A stretch of 36,964 bases of DNA from Deferrisomatales bacterium (lineage in GTDB: Bacteria; Desulfobacterota; Deferrisomatia; Deferrisomatales; JARGFW01), in the NCBI GenBank assembly GCA_029211085.1, contig JARGFW010000022.1, positions 1-36,964 on the forward strand, in the 5' to 3' direction. The number at the start of each line of letters is the position of its first letter. Position 1 is the first letter of the stretch. Position numbers and translations under genes: made by a program. Below are positions 18,356-26,525 of this stretch, in pieces. The notes beneath the pieces are model-generated. The model saw nothing but the letters and a program-made list of their open reading frames with translations. It ran no database searches and was not told the DNA's origin.

Positions 18356-18910
18356 ATGACGGAAGCGAAGAAGATGAAGACGATCAAGGAAATCCGGGTG
18401 GATGTGAACAAATGCAACGGCTGTCTGAGCTGCGAGATGTCCTGCTCGGCGGCCCACGCCATGCCGCCCTACAGCAGCGTCAACCCGGCGCGCTCCCGGA
18501 TCGCGGTCATCATCGACGAGACCACGGACGCGTACGTGCCCATCCGCGCCGGTGACTACGCCCAGGCGGAGTGCAGCGGCCGCAACCTGTACGTGATCGA
18601 GGGCAAGGAGTACACCGAGTGCAGTTTCTGCCCGGCATCGTGCCCCTCCCGCGACCGCTTCACCGAGCCCGACTCCGGGCTGCCGGTGAAGTGCGACATG
18701 TGCGAGAGCCTGTCGCTCGACGAGCCGATGTGCGTGCAGGTTTGCCACCCGGGGGCGCTGAGCTACGTGGAGCGCCAGGTGGAAGTGGTGGATGCGGCCG
18801 AGGCGAAGCCCCACGGGGAGAAGGAGATCGGGCTGGAGTACCTGGTCAAGCGCTACGGCCTGAAAGACGTCGCGGAGACGGTTGCCCGGATGCTGAAGAA
18901 GGCGAGCTAG
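18356..18910 (+). CDS. bamC: BamC-like ferredoxin-type iron-sulfur protein
   Basis: A 184-residue electron-transfer protein with Cys clusters for about three [4Fe-4S] centres: Cys20/23/26/30 (CNGCLSCEMSC), Cys89/92/96 (CSFCPASC), and Cys113/116/126/130 (CDMC, CVQVC), plus Cys73. The spacing resembles the HycB/DmsB-type subunits that sit beside molybdenum and tungsten enzymes. In the Bam complex the equivalent subunit pairs with BamB and brings electrons to the tungsten site. ATG 18356 follows GGAGAG; an internal ATG at 18374 is a possible alternative. It lies 42 bases after the BamB-like gene. The C-terminal 40 residues are charged and helical. Confidence 0.85.
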   Translation: MTEAKKMKTIKEIRVDVNKCNGCLSCEMSCSAAHAMPPYSSVNPARSRIAVIIDETTDAYVPIRAGDYAQAECSGRNLYVIEGKEYTECSFCPASCPSRDRFTEPDSGLPVKCDMCESLSLDEPMCVQVCHPGALSYVERQVEVVDAAEAKPHGEKEIGLEYLVKRYGLKDVAETVARMLKKAS

Positions 18911-18929
18911 TTTCCGCTGAGGCGCTTTC

Positions 18930-19004
18930 AGCTGTCAGCACTCAGCGTTCAGCCTGAGGCCCACGGATTCAAACTCTTGAGCTGGCCGCTGATGGCTGAC
19001 AGCT
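18930..19004. repeat. Inverted repeat with TCAGC-type units between bamC and bamD
   Basis: AGCTGTCAGC (18930-18939) and GCTGACAGCT (18995-19004) are perfect inverted copies, and the left part continues as imperfect TCAGCACTCAGCGTTCAGC units. The 141-base gap between the two genes is otherwise without features apart from the start region of the next gene. It may fold as a long-loop hairpin in the operon mRNA. Confidence 0.6.
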
Positions 19005-19051
19005 TCCAGACCGAAGCAAGGCAAGTACACCGCACAGGATAGGGGATTCGC

Positions 19052-20203
19052 GTGGAAACGGTTGCGCCATTTCAAGACATCATCGAGATCGTAAAAGACA
19101 GCGGCGGTGACGCATTCAAGTACTGTTACCAGTGCGGCCTGTGCGACACCGTGTGCCCGTGGAACCGCGTGCGCCCATTCAGTATGCGGAAGATCGTGCG
19201 GCAGGCGGTGTTCGGGCTGACCGAGATCGAGAACGAGGAGATCTGGCGTTGCACCACCTGCGGGCGCTGCCCGGAGGCCTGCCCGCGGGACGTGCGGCAG
19301 ATCGACTCGGGCGTGGCCCTGCGGCGGATCGCCACCGAGTACGGGGTGTTCCCCGAGAACGTGAAGCCCGTGCGCGCGGCCAGCGGCAACCTGGGAGCCG
19401 AGGGCAACCCCCTGGGGGAGGATCGCACGAAACGGGCGGATTGGGCGAAGGACCTGCCGGTCCCGCGGTTCACCGAGGAGGCGGAGGTGCTGTACTTCTC
19501 GTGCTGCTACCTCAGTTACGACCGCAGGCTGCGCAAGGTCGCGGCCGCCACGGCCAGGGTCCTCGACCGGGCGGGAGTCAAGTTTGGGACCCTGGGTGCC
19601 AGTGAGAGTTGTTGCGGCGAGAGCATCCGCAAGACCGGTGACGAGGACATGTTCCGGCGTCTGGCCAAGGAGAACATCAAGGCGTTCATCGACAACGGCG
19701 TAAAGCGGGTGTTGGTGTCCTCACCGCACTGCTACCACACCTTCAAGAACGAGTACCCGGAGTTCATGGTCAACTTCGAGGTCGTACACGCCACCGAGTA
19801 TGTCTTGGAGCTGATCCGCGATGGGCGGATCACCCCCAGCCGGGAACTCGCCGCCACGGTGGCCTACCACGACCCCTGCTACCTGGGTCGCCACAACGGC
19901 ATCTACGACGCGCCGCGGGAGATCTTGCGCAGTATCCCGGGGCTGCAGCTCGTGGAACTCCCCGACAACCGCCAGGACAGCCTGTGCTGCGGCGGTGGCG
20001 GGGGCCGGATCTGGATGGACACCCCGAAGGGGGAGCGCTTCTCCGACCTGCGGGTGGAGCAGGCCGCGGCACTCGGCGCCAGCGTGCTGGCCACCGCCTG
20101 TCCCTACTGCATCGCCAACTTCGAGGACAGCCGCTTGGCCATGGCCGATGCGGATGCTTTGGAGGTCAAGGACGTCATGGAACTGGTGCAGGCATCCCTC
20201 TAG
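19052..20203 (+). CDS. bamD: BamD-like heterodisulfide reductase HdrD/HdrB-type protein
   Basis: A 383-residue protein with an N-terminal double [4Fe-4S] ferredoxin domain (Cys25/28/31/35 and Cys67/70/73/77) followed by two CCG domains. The first CCG set has SCCYLS (Cys151/152) and SCCGESIRK (Cys187/188); the second has DPCYLGRHN and SLCCGGGGGRIW. This is the arrangement of HdrD, which in methanogens binds non-cubane clusters for disulfide chemistry; in the Bam complex the related subunit serves as electron conduit. GTG 19052 is the first start that leaves the ferredoxin domain whole. It is flanked by unusually wide gaps for this operon (141 and 185 bases). Confidence 0.86.
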   Translation: METVAPFQDIIEIVKDSGGDAFKYCYQCGLCDTVCPWNRVRPFSMRKIVRQAVFGLTEIENEEIWRCTTCGRCPEACPRDVRQIDSGVALRRIATEYGVFPENVKPVRAASGNLGAEGNPLGEDRTKRADWAKDLPVPRFTEEAEVLYFSCCYLSYDRRLRKVAAATARVLDRAGVKFGTLGASESCCGESIRKTGDEDMFRRLAKENIKAFIDNGVKRVLVSSPHCYHTFKNEYPEFMVNFEVVHATEYVLELIRDGRITPSRELAATVAYHDPCYLGRHNGIYDAPREILRSIPGLQLVELPDNRQDSLCCGGGGGRIWMDTPKGERFSDLRVEQAAALGASVLATACPYCIANFEDSRLAMADADALEVKDVMELVQASL

Positions 20204-20248
20204 GGGCCTGTCGGATCCCGGGTTCCGGACGCGTCCCCCGGGCAGGGC

Positions 20249-20263
20249 GCCCCCGGCGGGGGC
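20249..20263 (+). other. Hairpin in the bamD-bamE gap
   Basis: GCCCCC (20249-20254) and GGGGGC (20258-20263) form a 6-bp GC stem with a 3-base loop, 46 bases after the bamD stop and without a T tract. In the otherwise featureless 185-base gap it might mark mRNA processing or partial termination. GC richness makes chance occurrence easy. Confidence 0.3.
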
Positions 20264-20388
20264 AGCGAGAGTGCCCACCGGGCGAGGTTCCGAAGGAGAT
20301 TCCCCGCGACGCCGGAGCCGAAGCACACCGGCAGGGGAGCATGCAGCAGCCATGCGGGGTATCCAGCCCCCGAGAAGGATGAGCCATC

Positions 20389-23300
20389 GTGGAAAAACTA
20401 GCGATCGAAGGCCTGCAGATCGACCCCCCCGTGGCGAGCGACCGCGCCGACGTGATGGTCGTGGGCGGGGGGATCAGCGGCATCCAGGCCGCCCTGGACC
20501 TGGGCGACGCCGGGTTCCGCGTCTACCTGGTGGACAAGTCCCCCGCCATCGGCGGGAAGATGGCGCAGCTGGACAAGACCTTTCCCACCAACGACTGCTC
20601 GATGTGCATCGAGTCGCCCAAGTTCATCGAGTGCAGCCGGCACCCCAACATCGAGATCCTCACCTACACCGACGTGGACCGGGTCTCCGGGCAGGCGGGG
20701 AACTTTGCCGTCACCCTGGCCCGGAAGCCCCGCTACATCATCGAGAACCGCTGCACCGGCTGCGGCGTGTGCGTGGAGTACTGCCCGGCGAAGATCCCCG
20801 ACCCCTACAACCAGAACCTGTCGGAGAACAAGGCGGTTCACATCTATTTTTCACAGGCGGTGCCGTTGGTCACCTACGTGGACCCGGACACCTGTCTGTA
20901 CCTGCAGGGCGGGAAGTGCACCATCTGCCAGGGGGTGTGCAAGCACGACGCCATCGACCTGCATCAGGAGACCCAGTTCCTGCAACTCCGTGTCGGCGCC
21001 ATCGTGCTGGCGCCCGGCTACGAGATCTTCGATCCGGCGGTGCGGGGCGACTACGGCTACGGGACCATGGAGAACGTGGTCACCAGCATGGATTTCGAGC
21101 GGATCTTGTGCTCCACCGGGCCCTACGACGGGCACATCCGCCGCCCCTCCGACGGCAAACACCCGGAGAAGATCGGCTGGATCCAGTGCGTGGGTTCGCG
21201 GCAGGTGCGCCCGGGGGGCAACAGCTACTGCTCGGCGGTGTGCTGCGCCTACACGCAGAAGCAGGTGATCCTGGCCAAGGACCACGACGCCGATCTGAAG
21301 GCGACGGTGTTCCACAACGACATCCGGGCCTTCGGCAAGGACTTCGAGCGTTTCTACCAGCGGGCCGAGGGCCTGTCGGATGTGCGCTTCGTGCGCAGCT
21401 ACGTGTCCATGGGCGGTGAGGACCCGGAGACGAAGAACCTCACCCTCCGCTACGCCACCTCCGACGAGGGCGTGCAGGAAGAGGAGTTCGACCTGGTGGT
21501 GCTCTCGGTGGGACTGAACCCGCCGGAAGACGTGTCCGGTCTCGCCGAGACCTTCGGCATCGAACTCAACGAGCACGGCTTCTGCAAGACGCGGCCCGAG
21601 AATGCCATCGAGACCACACGACCCGGCATCTTCGTCAGCGGCGCGTTCCAGGGACCGCTGGACATCCCCGAGTCGGTGGTCTCCGCCAGCGGGGCGGATG
21701 CCCTGTGCAGCCAGCTGCTTTCCTACCGGCGGGGCCACCTCTCCCGTGAACGGGTCTACCCGGAAGAAAAGGACAGCTCCGGAGAGGAGCTCAAGATCGG
21801 CGTCTTCGTGTGCCACTGCGGCGCCAACATCGGCCGCGTGGTGGACGTGCCCGGGGTGGTGGAGTACGCCGCCACCCTGGGAAACGTGGTGCACGCCCAG
21901 GAAAGCCTGTTTGCCTGCTCCACGGACAACGCCAAGGACATCTCCGACCAGATCCGCGAGAAGGGGCTAAACCGCGTGGTTGTCGCCGCGTGCACCCCGC
22001 GCACCCACGAGCCGCTGTTTCGCGACACCTGCCGCGAGGGGGGGATCAACCCCTACTTCTTCGAGATGGCCAACATCCGCGAGCACTGCTCCTGGGTCCA
22101 CTCGCGGGAGAAGGAGTCGGCCACCCAGAAGGCCAAGGACATCGTGCGGATGTCGGTCCAGCGCGCCGCGCAGCTGGAGCCCCTGACCGAGTACGCGCTG
22201 CCGGTGAACAAGGCGGGTCTGGTGGTGGGCGGCGGCCTGGCGGGGATGACCAGCGCGCTGAGCATGGCGAGCCAGGGGTTCGAGGTCTACCTGGTGGAGA
22301 GGGAGGCGCAGTTGGGCGGCGTGGCCCGGCGCGTGCGCTCCACCCTGGAGGGGATGGACGTGCAGGCCTACTTGAACGGCCTGGTGCAGGCGATCTATCG
22401 CAACCCCTCGATCCACGTCTGGACCGGAACGGAGATCACCGAGGTCTCCGGCTACATCGGCGATTTCGTCACCACCGTGCGCACCGGCCGGCGGGTGCGC
22501 ACCATCGCACACGGGGCGGCGGTGCTGGCCATCGGCGCCCAGGAGCACGTCCCCTCCGAGTACCTCTACGGCGCGAGCGAGCGGGTCCTGACCTCCCTGG
22601 AGTTGGAGGAGGAGATGGGCCGGGGCGGGGAGCGGGTCGACGCCGCGAAGAGCGTGGTGATGATCCAGTGCGTGGGGTGTCGCGAGCCGGACCGCAACTA
22701 CTGCAGCCGCATCTGCTGTGCCCAGTCGGTGAAGAACGCCCTGGAGCTCAAGGCCCAGGACCCGACACGGGAGGTCTACATCCTCTACCGAGACATGCGC
22801 ACCTACGGGTACGCGGAGGACTTCTACCGCGAGGCGGCGGGCAAGGACGTGAAGTTCATCCGCTTCGAGGTCGACGCGAAGCCCACCGTGGAAGCGGCGG
22901 GGGATGGCCCCCTGCGGGTGACGGTTGCCGATCCGATCCTGGGCAAGCGGCTGGAACTGGAGGCCGACCTGGTGGCGCTGGCCGCCGCGGTGGTGCCCGC
23001 CAGGGGCAGCCAGGAACTCTCGCGGATGTTCAAGGTCTCCCTCAGCCCCGACGGCTTCTTCCAGGAGGCCCACGTGAAACTGCGGCCGGTGGATTTTGCC
23101 GCCGACGGCGTCTTCCTGTGCGGGCTGGCGCACTACCCGAAGCGGATTCCGGAGGCGATCAGCCAGGCGTACGGCGCGGCGGCCCGGGCGGTCAACGTAC
23201 TGGCGCGGGACTCGGTTTCGACCTCGGGCTCCGTGGCCAGCGTGTGTGAAGAGGAGTGCGTCGCCTGCGGCGCGTGCCTCACCGCCTGCAGCTACAACGC

Positions 23301-23457
23301 CATCGAGTTTGTTGACACGCCCAGGGGCAAGAAGGCCCGGGTCAACCCCGTGCTGTGCAAGGGGGACGGGCTGTGCAACACCAAGTGCCCCTCGGGTGCG
23401 ATCGACCTGAAGCACTACACCGAGAGCGAGCTGCTCTCCCAGATCGACGCCGCCTGA
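20389..23457 (+). CDS. bamE: BamE-like protein with two HdrA-type flavoprotein modules
   Basis: A 1022-residue flavoprotein made of two HdrA-like halves. N-terminal half: FAD Rossmann motif VVGGGISGIQAALDLG (residues 24-39), the HdrA cluster motif NDCSMC...ECSRHPNIE (Cys70/73/82), a ferredoxin set Cys122/125/128/132 and Cys169/177/180/184. A middle HdrA segment begins FVCHCGANIGRVVD near residue 472. The second FAD motif VVGGGLAGMTSALSM is near residue 610, and a C-terminal double ferredoxin (CVACGACLTAC, CNTKCPSG) near 957-1005. HdrA-type flavins are the site of electron bifurcation, so this is the likely branching point between a high- and a low-potential path. GTG 20389 follows AAGGA. Cys, not selenocysteine, occupies the cluster motif. 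Confidence 0.88.
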   Translation: MEKLAIEGLQIDPPVASDRADVMVVGGGISGIQAALDLGDAGFRVYLVDKSPAIGGKMAQLDKTFPTNDCSMCIESPKFIECSRHPNIEILTYTDVDRVSGQAGNFAVTLARKPRYIIENRCTGCGVCVEYCPAKIPDPYNQNLSENKAVHIYFSQAVPLVTYVDPDTCLYLQGGKCTICQGVCKHDAIDLHQETQFLQLRVGAIVLAPGYEIFDPAVRGDYGYGTMENVVTSMDFERILCSTGPYDGHIRRPSDGKHPEKIGWIQCVGSRQVRPGGNSYCSAVCCAYTQKQVILAKDHDADLKATVFHNDIRAFGKDFERFYQRAEGLSDVRFVRSYVSMGGEDPETKNLTLRYATSDEGVQEEEFDLVVLSVGLNPPEDVSGLAETFGIELNEHGFCKTRPENAIETTRPGIFVSGAFQGPLDIPESVVSASGADALCSQLLSYRRGHLSRERVYPEEKDSSGEELKIGVFVCHCGANIGRVVDVPGVVEYAATLGNVVHAQESLFACSTDNAKDISDQIREKGLNRVVVAACTPRTHEPLFRDTCREGGINPYFFEMANIREHCSWVHSREKESATQKAKDIVRMSVQRAAQLEPLTEYALPVNKAGLVVGGGLAGMTSALSMASQGFEVYLVEREAQLGGVARRVRSTLEGMDVQAYLNGLVQAIYRNPSIHVWTGTEITEVSGYIGDFVTTVRTGRRVRTIAHGAAVLAIGAQEHVPSEYLYGASERVLTSLELEEEMGRGGERVDAAKSVVMIQCVGCREPDRNYCSRICCAQSVKNALELKAQDPTREVYILYRDMRTYGYAEDFYREAAGKDVKFIRFEVDAKPTVEAAGDGPLRVTVADPILGKRLELEADLVALAAAVVPARGSQELSRMFKVSLSPDGFFQEAHVKLRPVDFAADGVFLCGLAHYPKRIPEAISQAYGAAARAVNVLARDSVSTSGSVASVCEEECVACGACLTACSYNAIEFVDTPRGKKARVNPVLCKGDGLCNTKCPSGAIDLKHYTESELLSQIDAA

Positions 23458-23514
23458 CGGGCGGGGAGCAACAGGCAACGACGGTCGCAGTGTTCACGTA
23501 GAAAGGGAAGAGCG

Positions 23515-24282
23515 ATGCAGAGCGGTTTCTCGCAGCAGCCGGAGATCCTGGGCTTCGTCTGCAACTGGTGAGCGTACGGGTCCGCGGACCTGGCTGGCGT
23601 GTCCAGACTACAATACGCAACGAACATCAAGCTGATCCGCATCATGTGCACCGGCAGGGTCGACCTTGCCCACGTGCTGCGGGCCTTCTCCAAGGGCAAG
23701 GCCGGGGTCCTGATCGGCGGCTGCCACCTGGGGGATTGTCACTACGACACCGGCGGCAACTACCACGCGGTGCACATGGTCCAGTTGTGCAAGAAACTGC
23801 TGGGCACCATCGGCGTGAACCCCGACCGGCTGCGCATCGCCCAGGTGTCGGCGGGGGAGGGCCTGCGCTTCGTCGAAGTCGTCAACGACTTCAGCCAGGC
23901 GATCAGGGCACTGGGCCCGCTGGGCCCGAGCGAGGGGCTGACACCGGCGCAGTTGACCCTCAAACTCGGCGCGTTGACCCGGCTGCTGCCCAATATCCGC
24001 CTGGTGGAGCGCGAGCGGCTGCGGGTGCGCTTCGACACGGCGGAGGAGTACGAGGCGTTCTTCCGCCGGCCCGACGTGGAGCGGCTGCTGCGAGAACTGG
24101 TGGAGGACAAGGTGGCGGTCAGCCAGATCCTGTGGCTGCTGGGCGAGCAGCCCCGGTCGTCGGGACAGCTCTCCGAGACCCTGGGCCTGAACCCCTCCGA
24201 GGTTGCCCGTCACCTGGGCAGTTCCGCCAAACACGGGCTGGTGCGCTACGACGAGACCCAGCAGTGTTTCCGCCTCGCCTGA
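23515..24282 (+). CDS. bamF: BamF-like selenoprotein, MvhD domain with C-terminal winged helix (TGA read as selenocysteine)
   Basis: A 255-residue protein if TGA 23569-23571 is read through as selenocysteine at residue 19. The N-terminus is GFVCNWU, matching the CNWC of MvhD, the [2Fe-2S] electron-transfer subunit of hydrogenase-heterodisulfide reductase complexes. Homology continues without a break after the TGA: AYGSADLAGVSRLQY, RIMCTGRVD (Cys45), GCHLGDCHYDTGGNY (Cys70/75). BamF of Geobacter was described as a selenocysteine-containing MvhD relative. Residues about 195-255 add a winged-helix-like domain (SSGQLSETLGLNPSEVARHLG). ATG 23515 is 12 bases from AAAGGGAAGAG. A conventional call would start at GTG 23599 and lose the CNWU motif. 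It passes electrons between BamE and the other subunits. Confidence 0.85.
23569..23571 (+). other. In-frame TGA, predicted selenocysteine codon
   Basis: TGA stands between TGG and GCG in frame with ATG 23515 and with the downstream MvhD sequence. It replaces the second Cys of the MvhD CNWC motif, the position most expected for a Cys-to-selenocysteine exchange. Confidence 0.85.
23586..23604 (+). promoter_or_regulatory. Candidate bacterial SECIS hairpin
   Basis: GGAC (23586-23589) can pair with GTCC (23601-23604), placing an 11-base loop rich in G about 18-29 bases after the TGA, the range expected for bacterial SECIS elements. The stem is short and a competing palindrome, GGTCCGCGGACC (23579-23590), overlaps it, so the exact fold is uncertain. 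Confidence 0.35.
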
Positions 24283-24333
24283 GCCCTGGGGCGCGGGCGG
24301 GATCACCGATCGAACGCGGTAAGGATTGCGGCA

Positions 24334-24786
24334 ATGGATAACGAGCAGATCGACCAGATCATCGACAAGTTCGAGGCCAAGCCCGGCTCCCTGATCATGA
24401 TCCTCATGGACATCCAGCACCACAACCGCTGGCTGCCCAAGGAGGCGCTGGAACGGGTGAGCGAACGGCTGGAGGTTCCCCTGGGCAAGATCCACCAGAT
24501 CGCCAGCTTCTACAAGACCTTCAGCCTGGTGCCCAAGGGCCGGCACGAGATCCACGTGTGCACCGGTACCTCCTGCCACCTCCGGGGTGCCCAGAAGGTG
24601 CTGGACGCGGTGGAGGAACTGGCCGGCATCCGGCCCGGCGAGACCGACACCCAGACCAAGTTCAGCGTCGAGACGGTGAACTGTGTGGGCGCCTGTGCCC
24701 TAGGGCCGGTGATGCAAGTGGACGGGACCTACCACGGCAGGATGGTCCCGGAGAAGACAGCCGACGTGCTCAAGAGCGTCACATAA
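24334..24786 (+). CDS. bamG: BamG-like NuoE-type [2Fe-2S] protein
   Basis: A 150-residue thioredoxin-fold ferredoxin of the NuoE/HoxE/HydC group. The [2Fe-2S] ligands are Cys76 and Cys81 (VCTGTSCHLRGA) and Cys117 and Cys121 (NCVGACALGPVM). The helical N-terminus (HHNRWLPKEALERVSERL, IHQIASFYKTF) is typical of the 24-kDa subunit of complex I and of NAD-dependent hydrogenases. It sits 51 bases after bamF and 9 bases before the NuoF-like gene, its expected partner. It should relay electrons to or from the FMN of that subunit. Confidence 0.9.
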   Translation: MDNEQIDQIIDKFEAKPGSLIMILMDIQHHNRWLPKEALERVSERLEVPLGKIHQIASFYKTFSLVPKGRHEIHVCTGTSCHLRGAQKVLDAVEELAGIRPGETDTQTKFSVETVNCVGACALGPVMQVDGTYHGRMVPEKTADVLKSVT

Positions 24787-24795
24787 GGACGGACA

Positions 24796-26481
24796 ATGCA
24801 GAGGATCGGTTCACCTGACACGTTGGAGGAACTGCGGGCGCAGATCCTGTCCGAACGGGATCCCGACGCGCCTTGTATCGCCGTGTGCGCGGCCCCCAAC
24901 TGCCACGCCCTGGGCAACGGCGCACTGGTCGGCGCGCTCGCCGCGGAGCTCGAGTCCCGCGACCTGCGGGAGAGGGTCCGGTTGCGTCCCACCGGGTGCC
25001 TGGGCTTCTGCGAGCAGGGCCCCGTGGTCATCGTCTATCCCCAGCAGATCTGCTACGTGAAGGTGGCCCCGGAGGACGCGGCCCAGATCGTCGCCGAAAC
25101 TGTCCTGGAGGGGAGGGTGGTCCAGCGACTGCTCTACACCGACCCGGAGAGCGGCCAGAGCGCCGAACGGGTGGAGGACATCCCCTTCTACCGGTCGCAG
25201 TCGCGGGTCCTGATCGGGGCAAACGCGAAGATCGACCCCAGGAGCTTGGAAGACTACCTGGCCATCGGCGGCTACGCGGCGCTGTCAAAGGCGCTGTTCC
25301 AGATGTCCCCCGAGCAGGTGCTCGGAGAGGTCAAGGCCTCCAACCTGCGGGGCAGGGGAGGCGGCGGTTTCCCGGCGGGGAGCAAGTGGGAGACCACCCG
25401 CAACGCCCCCGGGGACCTGAAGTACGTGATCGTCAACGCTCACGAGGGCGAGCCCGGCGCGTTCATGGACCGCGCGCTGTTCACCGGCAACCCCCACGCG
25501 GTGCTGGAGGGGCTGATCATCGGGGCCTACGCCATCGGCGCGCGCCAGGGCTTCATCTACACCCGCCACGACAGCCCGCAACTGTTGGCGAACCTGTACC
25601 TGGCGCTGGACGAGGCGCGCGCCCGCGGCCTGCTGGGCACCGACATCCTGGGCTCGGGGTTCGCGTTCGACGTGGAAGTCCACTTCGACGTGGGCATCTT
25701 CGTCTCCGGCGAATCCAGCGCCCTGATGCGCTCCCTGGAAGGCAAGATGCCCGAGCCGCGGCCCAAGTACGTGCGCACCTCTGTCAGCGGCGTCTTCGAC
25801 CGGCCCAGCAATCTCAACAACGTCGAGACCTGGGCGAACGTGCCCCACATCATCAACAACGGCGCCGCCTGGTTCGCCGGGATCGGCACCGAAAAGAGCA
25901 AAGGCAGCAAGCTCCTGTCCCTGTCCGGCAGCGTCAACCACATCGGCGTCGTCGAGGTGCCGATGGGCACTCCCCTGCGCACCGTCGTCGAGGTGATCGG
26001 GGGCGGGGTGGCGGGCGGCAAGGCGCTCAAGGCGGTGCACTTCGGGGGGCCGATGGGCGGCTCCATCCCGGCGCAGTTGATCGACACCCCGGTGGACTTC
26101 GATGCGCTGGGCAAGCTCGGCGCGCCCATGGGGGCCGGGGCGATGCTGGTCCTCGACGAAGACACCTGCATGGTGGACCTGATCCGCTTCTTCCTGGAGT
26201 TCCTCACCAAGGAGTCCTGCGGCAAGTGCACCCCGTGCCGGGAAGGGTGCCGGCAGATGCTCAACGTGGTGACCGGGATCTGCGAGGGCCGCGGCCAGCC
26301 CGGCGACATCGAACTCCTGGAAGAGATCGCCGAGGTGATGTCGGCTGCGTCCCTGTGCTCCCTGGGCAAGACCGCCTCGGACCCGCTGCGCAGCGCCCTG
26401 CGCTACTACCGGGATGAGTACGTGGCCCACATCCAAGACCAACGCTGCCCCGCCGGCGCCTGTGCGAGCCTGACCGCCTGA
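24796..26481 (+). CDS. bamH: BamH-like NuoF-type NAD(P)H/FMN subunit
   Basis: A 561-residue NuoF-like flavoprotein. Residues 1-100 are an added thioredoxin-like [2Fe-2S] domain (CAAPNCHALGNG, TGCLGFCEQGP). The FMN/NADH core shows NLRGRGGGGFPAGSKWETT, VNAHEGEPGAFMDR, the ESSALMRSLEG stretch and PSNLNNVETWANVP. The [4Fe-4S] site is Cys475/478/481 (CGKCTPC) with a fourth Cys near 521 (AASLCSLGKTA). The extra ferredoxin domain found at the C-terminus of some hydrogenase relatives is missing. It would be the entry or exit point for NAD(H) in the complex. Its TGA overlaps a possible upstream ATG (26481) of the next gene. Confidence 0.92.
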   Translation: MQRIGSPDTLEELRAQILSERDPDAPCIAVCAAPNCHALGNGALVGALAAELESRDLRERVRLRPTGCLGFCEQGPVVIVYPQQICYVKVAPEDAAQIVAETVLEGRVVQRLLYTDPESGQSAERVEDIPFYRSQSRVLIGANAKIDPRSLEDYLAIGGYAALSKALFQMSPEQVLGEVKASNLRGRGGGGFPAGSKWETTRNAPGDLKYVIVNAHEGEPGAFMDRALFTGNPHAVLEGLIIGAYAIGARQGFIYTRHDSPQLLANLYLALDEARARGLLGTDILGSGFAFDVEVHFDVGIFVSGESSALMRSLEGKMPEPRPKYVRTSVSGVFDRPSNLNNVETWANVPHIINNGAAWFAGIGTEKSKGSKLLSLSGSVNHIGVVEVPMGTPLRTVVEVIGGGVAGGKALKAVHFGGPMGGSIPAQLIDTPVDFDALGKLGAPMGAGAMLVLDEDTCMVDLIRFFLEFLTKESCGKCTPCREGCRQMLNVVTGICEGRGQPGDIELLEEIAEVMSAASLCSLGKTASDPLRSALRYYRDEYVAHIQDQRCPAGACASLTA

Positions 26482-26525
26482 TGCCCGCCCACCGGGCGGG
26501 CCAAGGCTCGAGAAAGCATGTGACG

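Noticed and set aside
16181-18814. An 877-codon minus-strand open frame opposite the bamB-like and bamC-like genes
   Set aside because: Composition is shadow-like and the plus-strand genes show conserved Cys motifs and family sequence throughout.
23515-23598. The TGA as a nonsense mutation or pseudogene of the MvhD-like gene
   Set aside because: The rest of the frame is intact for 228 codons, surrounding genes are intact, and the TGA falls precisely on the motif Cys that relatives replace with selenocysteine.
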